From Chitinophagales bacterium (GTDB lineage: Bacteria > Bacteroidota > Bacteroidia > Chitinophagales > Chitinophagaceae): a stretch of 64,000 nucleotides of DNA. The translations under genes were made by a program, and so were the position numbers. Positions 47,446-56,099 of the stretch are shown here, in pieces; positions within the stretch are counted from its first letter, which is position 1, and each line of letters begins with the position of its first letter. The stretch is taken from assembly GCA_015654695.1 (NCBI GenBank), contig JAATGJ010000127.1, positions 1-64,000 of the forward strand, in the 5' to 3' direction. The notes beneath the pieces are model-generated. The model worked only from the letters and a program-made list of their open reading frames with translations. It searched no databases and had not been told where the DNA came from.

Positions 47446-48525
47446 CTATTCAGGAAGAACAGGTTTTTTAAATTCAAGAGGTGCTGCTGAAATGGCATTC
47501 AGAAAAGCCGCCAGCTCACTTATTTCTGTATTGGTAAGATATAAAGGCTTCAATAGCTTTTCATGGCTGCGCTCAGAGGGCTTATTATAAGTTATAATGA
47601 TATCAAGGATATGTGCAGGGATTCCATTGTGCATCCACGGACCGGTTTTCATCACATCCCGCAAAGAAGGGGTTTTGAACTTGCCCATATCTTCATCCCT
47701 GTGTGTTACATTATATAGCCCCCTGTCATTGTCCGCATTCCCATTTTTATGAAACCCATTATTATGAAACTGGTTGTCTGAAAACATTGGTCCGTTATGA
47801 CAGTTCATACACCTTGCTTTGGTGCGGAATACATGCAGCCCTTTTAATTCATCATTGTTCAATGCCTTTTTCTTTCCTTCCAAAAAGTTATCAAACTTAG
47901 TTTTCCGGCTGATGATCGTTCTTTCAAAAGCAGCAATAGCCCCGGCGATACGATCAGGATATATGCCCGGATCACCGTAAGCTGAATCAAACAAAGCAGC
48001 ATATCCTTTTATCCCACGCAGGTTACGCGGAAGCTCCCGCATATCGCTATGCATTTCACTTTCACTGTTGATGGGAGCAAATGCCTGGTCTTCGAGATCT
48101 TTTGCTCTCCCGTCCCAGAACAATTTTTTATAGAACCAGCTATTCTGAATAGTAGGTGCATTGCGTTTATTGATTGTTCCTTCATGCCCAAAGGATCTTT
48201 CTTTACCATCCGTCCATGATAATTCAGGCTGGTGACAGGTGGCGCAGGATATTTTTCCCGAACCACTCAGCCGCGGATCAAAGAATAATGTCTTACCAAG
48301 TTCAAGCAAATGTTTCAGTGAATCTAAATGAGGTTGCAGGGGGCTTCCTGGCAGTACTCCCAGTTCTGTCCATTCCACTCCGGCATCAACAAATGGTTTG
48401 GGCCATTTATCAGGTGATTGGGAATAAGCGCGTCTTAAGTTTACAGCAACCTGATCATTGCCTGTAAACGAAACCGAAACAATAACAACGGATACAAGCA
48501 ATATTATTAAACGCCATTTATGCAT
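47446..48525 (-). CDS. Di-heme cytochrome c peroxidase (MauG family)
   Basis: A 359-residue periplasmic protein with an N-terminal membrane/signal segment (about 5-22) and two heme c sites, CATCH (94-98) and CMNCH (239-243). The domains match bacterial cytochrome c peroxidase, including GTINKRNAPTIQNSWF after the first heme and MHNGIPAHILDII near the end. It reduces hydrogen peroxide with electrons from small cytochromes, or acts on another substrate if MauG-like. TAAATTTG at 48530-48537 (minus) is its -7 box, directly followed upstream by an ACGGATTA-type repeat. Confidence 0.9.
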   Translation of the reverse strand: MHKWRLIILLVSVVIVSVSFTGNDQVAVNLRRAYSQSPDKWPKPFVDAGVEWTELGVLPGSPLQPHLDSLKHLLELGKTLFFDPRLSGSGKISCATCHQPELSWTDGKERSFGHEGTINKRNAPTIQNSWFYKKLFWDGRAKDLEDQAFAPINSESEMHSDMRELPRNLRGIKGYAALFDSAYGDPGIYPDRIAGAIAAFERTIISRKTKFDNFLEGKKKALNNDELKGLHVFRTKARCMNCHNGPMFSDNQFHNNGFHKNGNADNDRGLYNVTHRDEDMGKFKTPSLRDVMKTGPWMHNGIPAHILDIIITYNKPSERSHEKLLKPLYLTNTEISELAAFLNAISAAPLEFKKPVLPE

Positions 48526-48529
48526 CAGG

Positions 48530-48537
48530 CAAATTTA
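48530..48537 (-). promoter_or_regulatory. -7 promoter box for the peroxidase gene (TAAATTTG)
   Basis: An exact TAnnTTTG on the minus strand, 5 bp before the start codon, so the transcript would be leaderless or nearly so unless translation starts further in. It abuts the repeat at 48541-48576. Confidence 0.4.
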
Positions 48538-48540
48538 ATC

Positions 48541-48576
48541 AGAACACGGGTCAGATAGATTACCACGGATTTTTCC
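48541..48576. repeat. ACGGATTA-type degenerate repeat, copy 1
   Basis: Starts AGAACACGG, contains GATAGATTA and CCACGGATTTTT. The same start, core and end occur at 49272-49321. Both copies lie just upstream of a -7 box on the minus strand. Confidence 0.55.
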
Positions 48577-48664
48577 TGGAAAGCAGAATTAATTTTTCCA
48601 TTCATACTCGCTGGTAAATAAACAGTGAAAATCCGCCTAAACCGCGGCATCCTTATTTCTGCAT

Positions 48665-49246
48665 TTATTTCACCCACGTCACTCTTTCTTCCAATGGCTG
48701 ACGCTTAGCGCCTGTTGACGGAATGGCTACATGGCCAATATAAAAGAAGCCAAGCAATTTATCATCTTCGCCTAAACCGAAAAATGATTTCGCCTGCTGC
48801 CTGTAAGTAATACCACCGGTAGTCCAATAACCACCTAATCCATACGCGGTGAGAGACAGGTACATATTTTCGACGGCACAGGCTACAGCAGCTATATCTT
48901 CCAATTCCGGAATGCCTTTGTTAACGCTGCGTTTCATGCCAATAGATATAATATGCGAAGCTTTTAATGGTTGCGTTTGTAATTTGATATAAGTAGCTTC
49001 TTTAAAATTGTCAGGTGTTGTCTGTTTGTACAATTCGCTTTGAAAATCAGCCAGTGTCTTTAGCCCGTTCCCGGTGAATACCGTAAACCGCCAGGGCTCT
49101 TCTTTGCCATGATTAGGCGCCCATATTGCATTGGTCAGTATTTCTTTTATGATCGTATCGTCCACTTTCTTTTCTGCATCCAGTTGATCCGGAAAAACAG
49201 AACGCCGGCTGCGGGCCAGTTGATTAAAAAAATCAGCATTACTCAT
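48665..49246 (-). CDS. Nitroreductase family protein
   Basis: A 193-residue flavoprotein-like oxidoreductase. The FMN-binding arginines are in ARSRRSVFPDQ (about 11-21) and NAIWAPNHGKEEPWRFTVF (about 40-58), and the C-terminal half has GLGGYWTTGGI and LLGFFYIGHVA. This is the YdjA/putative-NAD(P)H nitroreductase subgroup. The ATG at 49246 is preferred because the 20 upstream in-frame residues come from the repeat. TACATTTG at 49265-49272 (minus) is the -7 box. The substrate is unknown. Confidence 0.88.
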   Translation of the reverse strand: MSNADFFNQLARSRRSVFPDQLDAEKKVDDTIIKEILTNAIWAPNHGKEEPWRFTVFTGNGLKTLADFQSELYKQTTPDNFKEATYIKLQTQPLKASHIISIGMKRSVNKGIPELEDIAAVACAVENMYLSLTAYGLGGYWTTGGITYRQQAKSFFGLGEDDKLLGFFYIGHVAIPSTGAKRQPLEERVTWVK

Positions 49247-49264
49247 TGATTGTATTATTTGCTG

Positions 49265-49272
49265 CAAATGTA
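49265..49272 (-). promoter_or_regulatory. -7 promoter box for the nitroreductase gene (TACATTTG)
   Basis: An exact TAnnTTTG on the minus strand, 18 bp before the start codon. It touches the repeat at 49272-49321, which therefore spans the -33 region. Confidence 0.5.
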
Positions 49273-49321
49273 GAACACGGATGACATGGATTAGATGGAT
49301 TAGCACAGATTTATATTTTCC
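49272..49321. repeat. ACGGATTA-type degenerate repeat, copy 2
   Basis: AGAACACGG, then ATGACATGGATTAG, ATGGATTAG and CACAGATTTATATTTTCC, a 9-bp step around the ATGGATTAG unit. Compared with copy 1 at 48541 it has one extra 9-bp unit. Confidence 0.6.
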
Positions 49322-49374
49322 ATCAGAGAATATCTTTTTGGTCAGTAAAAATTGGTTCGATGAGTGTTCGGCTT

Positions 49375-49704
49375 TTACTGGTTAAATAAACTGATCAGTT
49401 GCAGGGATTGCAGTTCCGTATCTGCCGATTCCAGCAATGATACAAATTCCGCCAGTTCCGTAATACTTAGTAATAACTGTATGCCCTGGCACGGGGCTGG
49501 TATCATGATGCAGCGGACGGTTGGATTTTGCCGTTCAGGCTGCTCATCCTTTATTTTCTTTATCCAGAAATGGAATGCATCATAATCTTCGTGGGTAAAC
49601 GTCATCACCAGGTTGCTGTAAGCCACCTGTATTTTTTCACAATCTGCGCAGCGGATGACATAACCTGTTGTATGGTGGTGAGATAAGGTCTGGTATTGGC
49701 ACAT
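49375..49704 (-). CDS. DUF6686-like small protein, paralogue 2
   Basis: A 109-residue relative of the 45298-45615 protein. It opens MCQYQTLSHHHTTGYVIRCADCEKIQVAYSN with Cys2 and a CxxC pair (Cys19, Cys22), plus three adjacent histidines that the paralogue lacks. The centre CIMIPAPCQGIQLLLS and tail LLESADTELQSLQLISLF match paralogue 1. A small metal-binding or metal-sensing protein is possible but not shown. Promoter motif site b lies 67-98 bp upstream, which ties it to the iron-locus group. Confidence 0.72.
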   Translation of the reverse strand: MCQYQTLSHHHTTGYVIRCADCEKIQVAYSNLVMTFTHEDYDAFHFWIKKIKDEQPERQNPTVRCIMIPAPCQGIQLLLSITELAEFVSLLESADTELQSLQLISLFNQ

Positions 49705-49770
49705 GGATTTTTATTTATGCAAAAATCAACCGGTAGTTATTACTATTGTTACGATTTCAGAAACGCTTAC

Positions 49771-49802
49771 TTGCGCAAAAAGGAAACTGACAAAAGGCTG
49801 AC
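49771..49802 (-). promoter_or_regulatory. Iron-locus promoter motif, site b (DUF6686 paralogue 2)
   Basis: TTGCGCAAAAAGGAAA joined to CTGAC (49787-49791), six bases, then CTGAC (49798-49802). It differs from site c only by a GC for AC in the first module. Confidence 0.7.
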
Positions 49803-49930
49803 GAAGGGTTGTCCCGCTCTTAAACCTTTTATGTAATGCATTTTAAAAAAACTATCCACAGTCTGTGAAGAAGAAGGTTAACGATTTGTTCATTTTGCTG
49901 TTACATTCGTCGTCAGTTCTTATTAATAAT

Positions 49931-50116
49931 CGTTGCGGTGCCGGCGAAACCATTTCCATCTTTTCGCTGGCTTAATAGGGAACCGTGTGTAAATCACGGG
50001 CTGACGGGCAACTGTAAGTAACATTAACGTTTTATCAAACCTCGATTCCATTGTCCCACCAGGCGGGCCGAGAAGGACAGGTAAAGCGGTTACAAGCCAG
50101 GAGACCTGCCGACAAC
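49931..50116 (+). ncRNA. Cobalamin (adenosylcobalamin-type) riboswitch
   Basis: The leader contains the conserved cobalamin aptamer parts in order: GGTGCCGG (49937-49944), the GGCTTAATAGGGAA block (49969-49982), GCTGACGGGCAACTGTAAGT near 50000, GGCGGGCCGAGAAGG (50062-50076) and the B12 box AAGCCAGGAGACCTGCC (50094-50110). B12 binding normally turns the downstream genes off. About 130 bp of expression platform follows, up to the nrdB start; no clear terminator with a T-run is seen there, so control of translation is more likely. The 539-bp gap 49705-50243 otherwise holds only promoter motif site b. Confidence 0.93.
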
Positions 50117-50243
50117 ATTTATTGTTTAGAACCTTCCCGGATAAGGCGCTGACAAAAGATTGATCTCTTACAACTTCCCAAAAAAAGTTACTGGATTTCC
50201 TGTCTCTTGTCGTGCCACATTAGTAATGTGTAAATAACCTGTT

Positions 50244-51215
50244 ATGGAAAAGGAGACTGAATTATTACTGAAAGAGAATAAAGACCGCTTTGTTATCCTG
50301 CCGATTAATTATCCCAGGGTTTGGGAACAATATAAAAAGCATGAAGCCAGTTTCTGGACGGCGGAAGAAATTGACCTGAGCGGCGACATGAAAGACTGGA
50401 ATGCTCTCAATGATGGTGAGCGTCATTTCATTTCACATATACTCGCTTTTTTTGCAGCCAGTGATGGTATTGTGAATGAGAACCTGGCCGTGAACTTTAT
50501 GAGCGAGGTACAACTCCCGGAAGCCCGTTGTTTCTATGGTTTCCAGATCATGATGGAAAATATCCATTCTGAAACTTATGCCCTGTTGATTGACACGTAT
50601 ATCAAAGATCCAAAAGAAAAAGACCGGTTGTTTCATGCAATTGACACAGTGCCAGCTGTCCGCAAGAAAGCTGAATGGGCTTTGCGCTGGATAGATAACG
50701 GATCTTTCGCAGAACGCCTTGTGGCTTTCGCCGCAGTAGAAGGTATTTTCTTCAGCGGCAGCTTCTGTTCTATATTCTGGATGAAAAAAAGAGGGTTGAT
50801 GCCGGGTCTCACCTTCAGCAATGAACTGATCAGCCGTGATGAGGGCCTGCATTGTGAGTTTGCTTGTTTGTTATACAGCATGTTGCAAAACAAACTGACT
50901 GAAAAGGAAGTGCATGGTATCATTGGTGACGCGGTGACTATTGAAAAAGAATTTATAACGGATGCATTGCCGGTTGCCCTGATAGGTATGAACGCCAAAC
51001 TCATGCAGCAATACATTGAGTTTGTCGCCGACAGGTGGCTGAGTGAATTAGGCTATTCTAAAATTTACAACAGCACTAACCCATTTGATTTTATGGAACT
51101 GATCTCGCTGCAGGGAAAAACAAATTTCTTTGAGAAACGGGTGGGTGAATACCAGAAATCAGGCGTGATGAATGAAGCAGGATCAAAAGCCTTTTCGATG
51201 GACGAAGATTTTTAA
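50244..51215 (+). CDS. nrdB: Ribonucleotide reductase class I, beta (radical) subunit
   Basis: A 323-residue di-iron subunit holding the radical for deoxynucleotide synthesis. It resembles the eukaryotic-like class Ia R2. Iron ligands lie in FWTAEEIDL (Asp44), MMENIHSE (Glu105, His108), [11 protein letters not shown] and RDEGLHCEF. The radical tyrosine is Tyr112 in [11 protein letters not shown], so a standard tyrosyl radical is expected. It lies directly behind the cobalamin riboswitch and ahead of nrdA, with a heptamer repeat between the two. Confidence 0.96.
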   Translation: MEKETELLLKENKDRFVILPINYPRVWEQYKKHEASFWTAEEIDLSGDMKDWNALNDGERHFISHILAFFAASDGIVNENLAVNFMSEVQLPEARCFYGFQIMMENIHSETYALLIDTYIKDPKEKDRLFHAIDTVPAVRKKAEWALRWIDNGSFAERLVAFAAVEGIFFSGSFCSIFWMKKRGLMPGLTFSNELISRDEGLHCEFACLLYSMLQNKLTEKEVHGIIGDAVTIEKEFITDALPVALIGMNAKLMQQYIEFVADRWLSELGYSKIYNSTNPFDFMELISLQGKTNFFEKRVGEYQKSGVMNEAGSKAFSMDEDF

Positions 51216-51220
51216 AGTCA

Positions 51221-51290
51221 GTGGCCAATAGTGAATGATGAATGCAAAAGACCCTATTCACCACTCACTATTCACCATTCACCAACAGGA
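51221..51290. repeat. Heptamer repeat hairpin in the nrdB-nrdA spacer
   Basis: In-phase units run GTGGCCA ATAGTGA ATGATGA, then ATGCAAA AGACCCT ATTCACC, then ACTCACT ATTCACC ATTCACC, and AACAGGA follows. The left arm (AGTGAATGATGAATG) and the right arm (repeats of ATTCACC) are inverted, so the RNA can fold. It fills the 102-bp gap inside the operon. Confidence 0.8.
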
Positions 51291-51317
51291 CTACTAACCA
51301 TTTAATATATATCAAAC

Positions 51318-53672
51318 ATGCAGGTACTGAAACGTAACGGCAAAGCAGAAGCCGTACACTTCGACAAGATCACATCAAGAGTAATGAAACTAAGCTATGG
51401 TCTTAGCTTAAAACAGGACGACATTATCGAGATCGCCAAAAAAGTGATCGCCGGTATTTATAATAATGTAACCACAACGGAACTGGATAACCTGGCGGCG
51501 GAAACAGCGGCGTCATTTACAACGAAACATCCTGACTTTGCAGTGCTGGCTGCCAGGATAGCTGTTTCAAACTTACACAAGAACACCACTAAATCTTTTT
51601 CTTATACCGCCGGTTTATTATACAATTATATTGACCAAAAGACAGGAGATAAAGCGCCGTTGATCGCTGATGATGTTTTTGCTGTTATACAAGAACACCA
51701 GGACAGGCTGAATGCGGCGATCATTTATGAAAGGGATTATCACTTTGATTTCTTTGGTTTTAAAACACTGGAAAAATCTTACCTGCTGAAAGTGCATGGT
51801 AAAATAGTGGAACGTCCGCAGCATCTATTCATGCGGGTAGCGCTGGGTATCCACAAAACTGATATTGACGCCGCTATTGAAACGTATAATTTAATGAGTG
51901 AAAAATGGTTCATTCATGCTACGCCTACCTTATTCAATGCCGGCACATCCAAGCCGCAAATGAGCAGTTGCTTTTTATTAAGTATGAAAGATGACAGCAT
52001 CTTAGGCATTTATGATACATTAAAGAACTGTGCATTGATCTCCCAATCTGCCGGTGGCATTGGTTTGAACATTCATAATATACGGGCTACAGGGAGTTAT
52101 ATCAAAGGAACAAATGGCACCAGTAATGGCATCATACCCATGCTGCGCGTATTCAATGATACCGCCCGCTATGTGGACCAGGGGGGTGGCAAACGTAAAG
52201 GCGCTTTTTCTGTTTATCTCGAACCATGGCATGCTGATGTGTTTGAATTCCTGGACCTGAGAAAAAATCATGGTAAAGAAGAAATGAGGGCGAGGGACCT
52301 GTTCTTAGCCCTCTGGGTTTGTGACCTGTTTATGAAACGTGTGGAAGCTGATGGACAATGGAGTTTATTCTGTCCTAATGAAGCGAAGAACCTGCATACT
52401 ACGCATGGCGCAGAGTTTGAAGAATTATACGAACGTTATGAAAAAGAAGGAAGAGCTAAAAAAACAATTCCCGCCCGTGACCTGTGGAATGCGATACTTG
52501 AAGCGCAGATAGAAACCGGCACTCCTTATATGTTGTATAAAGATGCGGCCAATACAAAATCAAACCAGCAGAACCTGGGTACGATACGCTGCAGTAACCT
52601 CTGCACGGAGATCATTGAATACAGTGATGATAAAGAAACAGCGGTGTGTAACCTCGCCTCCTTATCACTGCCCCGTTTTGTAGAAGGAAAGAAATTCAAC
52701 TTTGATAAATTACTGGAAGTAACAAAGATCATTACGGTTAACCTGAACAAGATCATTGATAATAACTACTACCCGCTGGAAGAAACAAAGCGCAGTAACA
52801 TGCGTCATCGCCCGATCGGTATCGGCGTGCAGGGTTTAGCTGATGTCTTTATGCTGTTAGGTCTGCCATTTGAAAGCGATATGGCAAAGCTGCTTAACAA
52901 GAACATCTTTGAAACCATCTACTTCGCTGCCATGAGCGCTTCAAAAGACCTGGCGAAAAAAGATGGCGCTTATGAGACTTTTGCCGGCTCTCCTTTATCA
53001 AAAGGCCTTTTCCAGTTTGACCTGTGGAATGTACAACCCACGGAACGCTATGACTGGGAGGCATTGAGAACAGAAGTAAAAGAGCATGGTGTCCGTAATT
53101 CATTGTTATTAGCGCCCATGCCTACGGCCTCTACCTCACAAATATTAGGCAATAATGAATGTTTTGAACCTTATACTTCTAATATCTACAACCGTCGCGT
53201 ACTAAGCGGTGAGTTTGTTGTTGTCAATAAACACTTACTGAAAGACCTCGTCAATCTTGGCTTGTGGAATGACAGTATGAAACAACGCATCATTGCCGCT
53301 AACGGATCTGTACAGAACATAGAAGAGATATCTCCTGAATTAAAAGAGATATACAAAACAGTCTGGGAAATAAAACAACGTAATGTCATTGACATGGCCG
53401 CTGACCGTGGGGCATTTATTTGCCAGTCGCAATCACTGAACTTATTTGTAGAGCAACCCAATTTCGCTAAACTGAGTTCCATGCATTTCTATACCTGGAA
53501 AAAAGGATTAAAGACCGGTATGTATTATTTACGGACAAAAGCGGCGAGTGATGCCGTGAAGTTCACTATTGATTCAGACATGATGAAACAAACAGCGCTT
53601 GAAAAAACACAGGCCGAGCAAATATCCTGTTCATTGGATAATCCCGGAGGCTGCGAAAGCTGCAGCGCATAA
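51318..53672 (+). CDS. nrdA: Ribonucleotide reductase class I, alpha (catalytic) subunit
   Basis: A 784-residue catalytic subunit. An ATP-cone regulatory domain ([20 protein letters not shown], from residue 3) is followed by the barrel with [20 protein letters not shown] (active-site Cys), [10 protein letters not shown] and [15 protein letters not shown]. The C-terminal CESCSA gives the redox-active CxxC pair that is re-reduced by thioredoxin. It is in an operon with nrdB under B12 control and is followed by a strong hairpin terminator. Confidence 0.97.
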   Translation: MQVLKRNGKAEAVHFDKITSRVMKLSYGLSLKQDDIIEIAKKVIAGIYNNVTTTELDNLAAETAASFTTKHPDFAVLAARIAVSNLHKNTTKSFSYTAGLLYNYIDQKTGDKAPLIADDVFAVIQEHQDRLNAAIIYERDYHFDFFGFKTLEKSYLLKVHGKIVERPQHLFMRVALGIHKTDIDAAIETYNLMSEKWFIHATPTLFNAGTSKPQMSSCFLLSMKDDSILGIYDTLKNCALISQSAGGIGLNIHNIRATGSYIKGTNGTSNGIIPMLRVFNDTARYVDQGGGKRKGAFSVYLEPWHADVFEFLDLRKNHGKEEMRARDLFLALWVCDLFMKRVEADGQWSLFCPNEAKNLHTTHGAEFEELYERYEKEGRAKKTIPARDLWNAILEAQIETGTPYMLYKDAANTKSNQQNLGTIRCSNLCTEIIEYSDDKETAVCNLASLSLPRFVEGKKFNFDKLLEVTKIITVNLNKIIDNNYYPLEETKRSNMRHRPIGIGVQGLADVFMLLGLPFESDMAKLLNKNIFETIYFAAMSASKDLAKKDGAYETFAGSPLSKGLFQFDLWNVQPTERYDWEALRTEVKEHGVRNSLLLAPMPTASTSQILGNNECFEPYTSNIYNRRVLSGEFVVVNKHLLKDLVNLGLWNDSMKQRIIAANGSVQNIEEISPELKEIYKTVWEIKQRNVIDMAADRGAFICQSQSLNLFVEQPNFAKLSSMHFYTWKKGLKTGMYYLRTKAASDAVKFTIDSDMMKQTALEKTQAEQISCSLDNPGGCESCSA

Positions 53673-53702
53673 GATCTTACCCGGACGGTAATTTCAAAAA
53701 CC

Positions 53703-53741
53703 ATAGGGTTTGTAAAAACTTGTTTTGCAAACCCTATTTTC
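53703..53741 (+). terminator. Intrinsic terminator after nrdA
   Basis: ATAGGGTTTG (53703-53712) and CAAACCCTAT (53728-53737) form a perfect 10-bp stem, extended inside by AAAAC/GTTTT pairing and followed by TTTC. It separates nrdA from the ferritin gene. Confidence 0.8.
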
Positions 53742-53766
53742 ATGTTACCTTGTAAAAAAAATTATC

Positions 53767-54273
53767 ATGGTATCAAAACCAATACAGGAAGCGCTGAACA
53801 AACAGGTGCAAATGGAAGCCGAGTCTTCACAGGCATACCTCGCTATGGCCTCATGGGCCGAGATACAACCCGGACTGGAAGGAGTTTCGAATTTCTTTTT
53901 CCAGCAATCGGATGAAGAAAGGGTACACATGCTGAAACTATTACGTTTTATCAATGAAAGGGGCGGCTTCGCTGTTGTGCCCGAACTGCAGCAACCTATG
54001 CTGACATTTCCCTCTCTGAAAAAATTGTTTGAAGAATTCCTGAAACATGAACTGAAAGTAAGCGACAGCATCAATGATCTTGTTCATCTTTCGCTGACGG
54101 AAAAAGATTATGCCACGCATAATTTTCTGCAATGGTACGTGAATGAACAGATAGAAGAGGAAAGAACAGCCCGTACCCTGAACGATAAGCTGGAACTGAT
54201 CGGCGATGATAAGAGCGGCCTGTATTTATTTGACCGGGATATTATGAATTTCCGGGGGCCGGGAAAGAAATAA
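53767..54273 (+). CDS. Ferritin (non-heme, FtnA type)
   Basis: A 168-residue iron-storage protein. Ferroxidase-site residues are in MEAESSQAYLAMASW (about 16-30), DEERVHMLKL (Glu and His near 50-53) and the later EQIEEE. No methionine heme-ligand pattern of bacterioferritin is seen. The ATG at 53767 follows a short A-rich leader; an upstream in-frame ATG would add 14 residues from the terminator region and is rejected. It neighbours nrdAB, whose product needs iron, and the ChaN-like gene 27 bp downstream. Confidence 0.95.
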   Translation: MVSKPIQEALNKQVQMEAESSQAYLAMASWAEIQPGLEGVSNFFFQQSDEERVHMLKLLRFINERGGFAVVPELQQPMLTFPSLKKLFEEFLKHELKVSDSINDLVHLSLTEKDYATHNFLQWYVNEQIEEERTARTLNDKLELIGDDKSGLYLFDRDIMNFRGPGKK

Positions 54274-54300
54274 TCTTTTATTTTCTAAAAAACATACTGC

Positions 54301-55182
54301 ATGAAAATGCCACTTGCCGTAATGGCAATCTTTTTCTGCCGGCTTTCTTTTGCCCAGCCCGGTATTGAAAACCATTTCAAAATTTATGATGCCCGTTCCA
54401 GACAGATCACCACGATAGAACAGATCGCTGCTGATTGTAAAGAGGCGGATGTACTTTTCTTTGGGGAAGAGCACGATGACAGCGCCGGGCATTATCTTGA
54501 AGCCGCAATCTTCCAATCGTTGTACAAACTCTATGGCGGCAAGCTGGCATTAAGCATGGAAATGTTTGAAACTGATTGCCAGTTGGTGCTGAATGAATAC
54601 CTCGATGGTTATATCAGTGAAGACAGGTTCAAAAAAGAAGCAAGGACCTGGACTAATTATAAAGATTACAGACCTGCGGTAGAATTTGCCAAACAAAATA
54701 AACTGGATGTGATAGCAGCCAATCCCCCAAGAAGATACGTAAACATGGTAAGCCGGAAAGGAATGAGATCATTGGATAGTTTACCCAAAGCCTCCAAAAA
54801 GTTTTTACCGCCATTACCGTATGATACACTTTCCGGCAGGTATTATGAAAAGTTCCGGGGATTTATGAGCGGAGGCAGTCCGGGTACCAACAATCCAAGG
54901 ATTTACTACAGCCAGAGCCTGTGGGATGCCGGGATGAGTTATAGCATTTACAAATACCAGAAGAAGAACAGGGATAAAAAGATTTTTCACCTGGTGGGCC
55001 GCTTTCATAGCGATGAGAAGATTGGCACACTGGCACAATTGCAAAACAGGAAAAACGGTTTAAAGATTCTAAACATCAGTTGTTTTCCGGATGTTTCATT
55101 TGCTGATCCCGACTGGGAAAAATTCAGCAACCTTGGCGATTATATTATTATGACTGATCCGGAATTGAAGAAAACGTTTTGA
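54301..55182 (+). CDS. ChaN/Tiki-superfamily protein (haem-binding uptake type)
   Basis: A 293-residue exported protein with a signal peptide (to about SFAQ, residue 18). The ChaN-type core has VLFFGEEHDDSAGHYLEA (about 50-67), LALSMEMFETDCQ and a late FHLVGRFHSDEKIGTLAQL. The conserved Glu/His residues are shared with Tiki/TraB-like metalloproteins, and ChaN itself binds heme. It starts 27 bp after the ferritin stop and is likely co-transcribed, giving an iron-storage/heme pair. The enzymatic activity is not known. Confidence 0.85.
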   Translation: MKMPLAVMAIFFCRLSFAQPGIENHFKIYDARSRQITTIEQIAADCKEADVLFFGEEHDDSAGHYLEAAIFQSLYKLYGGKLALSMEMFETDCQLVLNEYLDGYISEDRFKKEARTWTNYKDYRPAVEFAKQNKLDVIAANPPRRYVNMVSRKGMRSLDSLPKASKKFLPPLPYDTLSGRYYEKFRGFMSGGSPGTNNPRIYYSQSLWDAGMSYSIYKYQKKNRDKKIFHLVGRFHSDEKIGTLAQLQNRKNGLKILNISCFPDVSFADPDWEKFSNLGDYIIMTDPELKKTF

Positions 55183-55184
55183 AA

Positions 55185-55262
55185 TAATCAGCGAAACAGC
55201 AGTTCACGGGCTTTAGTCTGTGCGTTTCTTGAATGCAGTAGAGAAATGCGGGATGGATGAAT
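55185..55262 (-). pseudogene. Remnant: 3' end of an AraC-family gene
   Basis: These 78 bp match the last 72 bp plus trailer of the intact AraC gene at 56943-57020 at roughly 80% identity. Minus-strand translation gives SSIPHFSTAFKKRTD and then a 2-bp deletion and stops, where the intact gene has SSISHFSTAFKKHTG. Similarity ends sharply at about 55262. The two matching stretches are direct repeats about 1.76 kb apart and enclose the two accessory genes between them. Confidence 0.8.
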
Positions 55263-55288
55263 GCGGGGTCTGAAACAAAAAGCGAATG

Positions 55289-55888
55289 CTAAAGAACAAG
55301 GTTTAAATACCATGGCTGTTCTGTGCGAACCGGAAAATCATAACCTATCAATACATAATAAAATTTTCTGCTCTCCTCATATCCCTGCCAGATAGAACAG
55401 TCTGGAAAATTGTCAATTTTTCCTTTCTTAAACCATGATCCCGCGCTATAGTTGGATACAATCTCCTGTCTATAATACCGGCGTAATGTTTTTCTTATTT
55501 CTTTAAAAAGCTCCCGGGATTGTTTTCTGCCGGCTTTATTATCAGGAAATACTCCCTCTATCATGATGGAAGCGGCTGAGTCAAAAGCTTCATTGGTTAT
55601 TGAATCCCGAAAGATCGTTTTCTTCAGCAGCAGCTTAACAGGCAGGGAATCCGGGAAAGGAAAATGGCTTTTGATTCCCCGTTTTAAACTTGAATAAAAG
55701 CCCCTCTTGCCGGAAGAGTCTATTCCCATATATGGGTGGCCATTGATGTAATTAAACCATTTGACAAAATCTTCTTTAAGCGGTACCCCGGCAAAGAAAT
55801 GATCAAGTGATTCCGCATTATTTTTTTCCTGGGCCGTCGCCATAGCAGACGATAGAAATAGTAAAAGGAAAAAACAGGTTCTTTTCAT
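55289..55888 (-). CDS. Hypothetical exported protein (199 aa)
   Basis: A 199-residue protein with a clear signal peptide (MKRTCFFLLLFLSSAMATAQ). It is rich in basic and aromatic residues, with a helical SRELFKEIRKTLRRYYRQE segment and a tail KFYYVLIGYDFPVRTEQPW. I do not recognise a family. It lies between the AraC-tail direct repeats and may be part of an inserted or rearranged segment. Its upstream 211 bp, shared with the divergent Bro-N gene, shows a -7 box only for the latter. Confidence 0.65.
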   Translation of the reverse strand: MKRTCFFLLLFLSSAMATAQEKNNAESLDHFFAGVPLKEDFVKWFNYINGHPYMGIDSSGKRGFYSSLKRGIKSHFPFPDSLPVKLLLKKTIFRDSITNEAFDSAASIMIEGVFPDNKAGRKQSRELFKEIRKTLRRYYRQEIVSNYSAGSWFKKGKIDNFPDCSIWQGYEESRKFYYVLIGYDFPVRTEQPWYLNLVL

Positions 55889-56087
55889 GTTCCTTTAGTT
55901 TACAGTCACCGCTATGTGCCGTCACTTCTGCCGGTGAAATATTTTATCCCATCTCAATATAGGATTTTCATCCGTACCGGTAAATACAACTGGTTGCAAA
56001 ACCGGCAAATGAATTTTCAAAATTTCTTCCCGGAATTTGTTAGCAACTTATAAAAGCGTGGCTTAATTCCTGCCAGCATTTTATTAC

Positions 56088-56095
56088 TACATTTG
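56088..56095 (+). promoter_or_regulatory. -7 promoter box for the Bro-N gene (TACATTTG)
   Basis: An exact TAnnTTTG that ends only 4 bp before the start codon. If functional, transcription would begin at or next to the ATG and give a leaderless mRNA. Confidence 0.45.
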
Positions 56096-56099
56096 AAAT

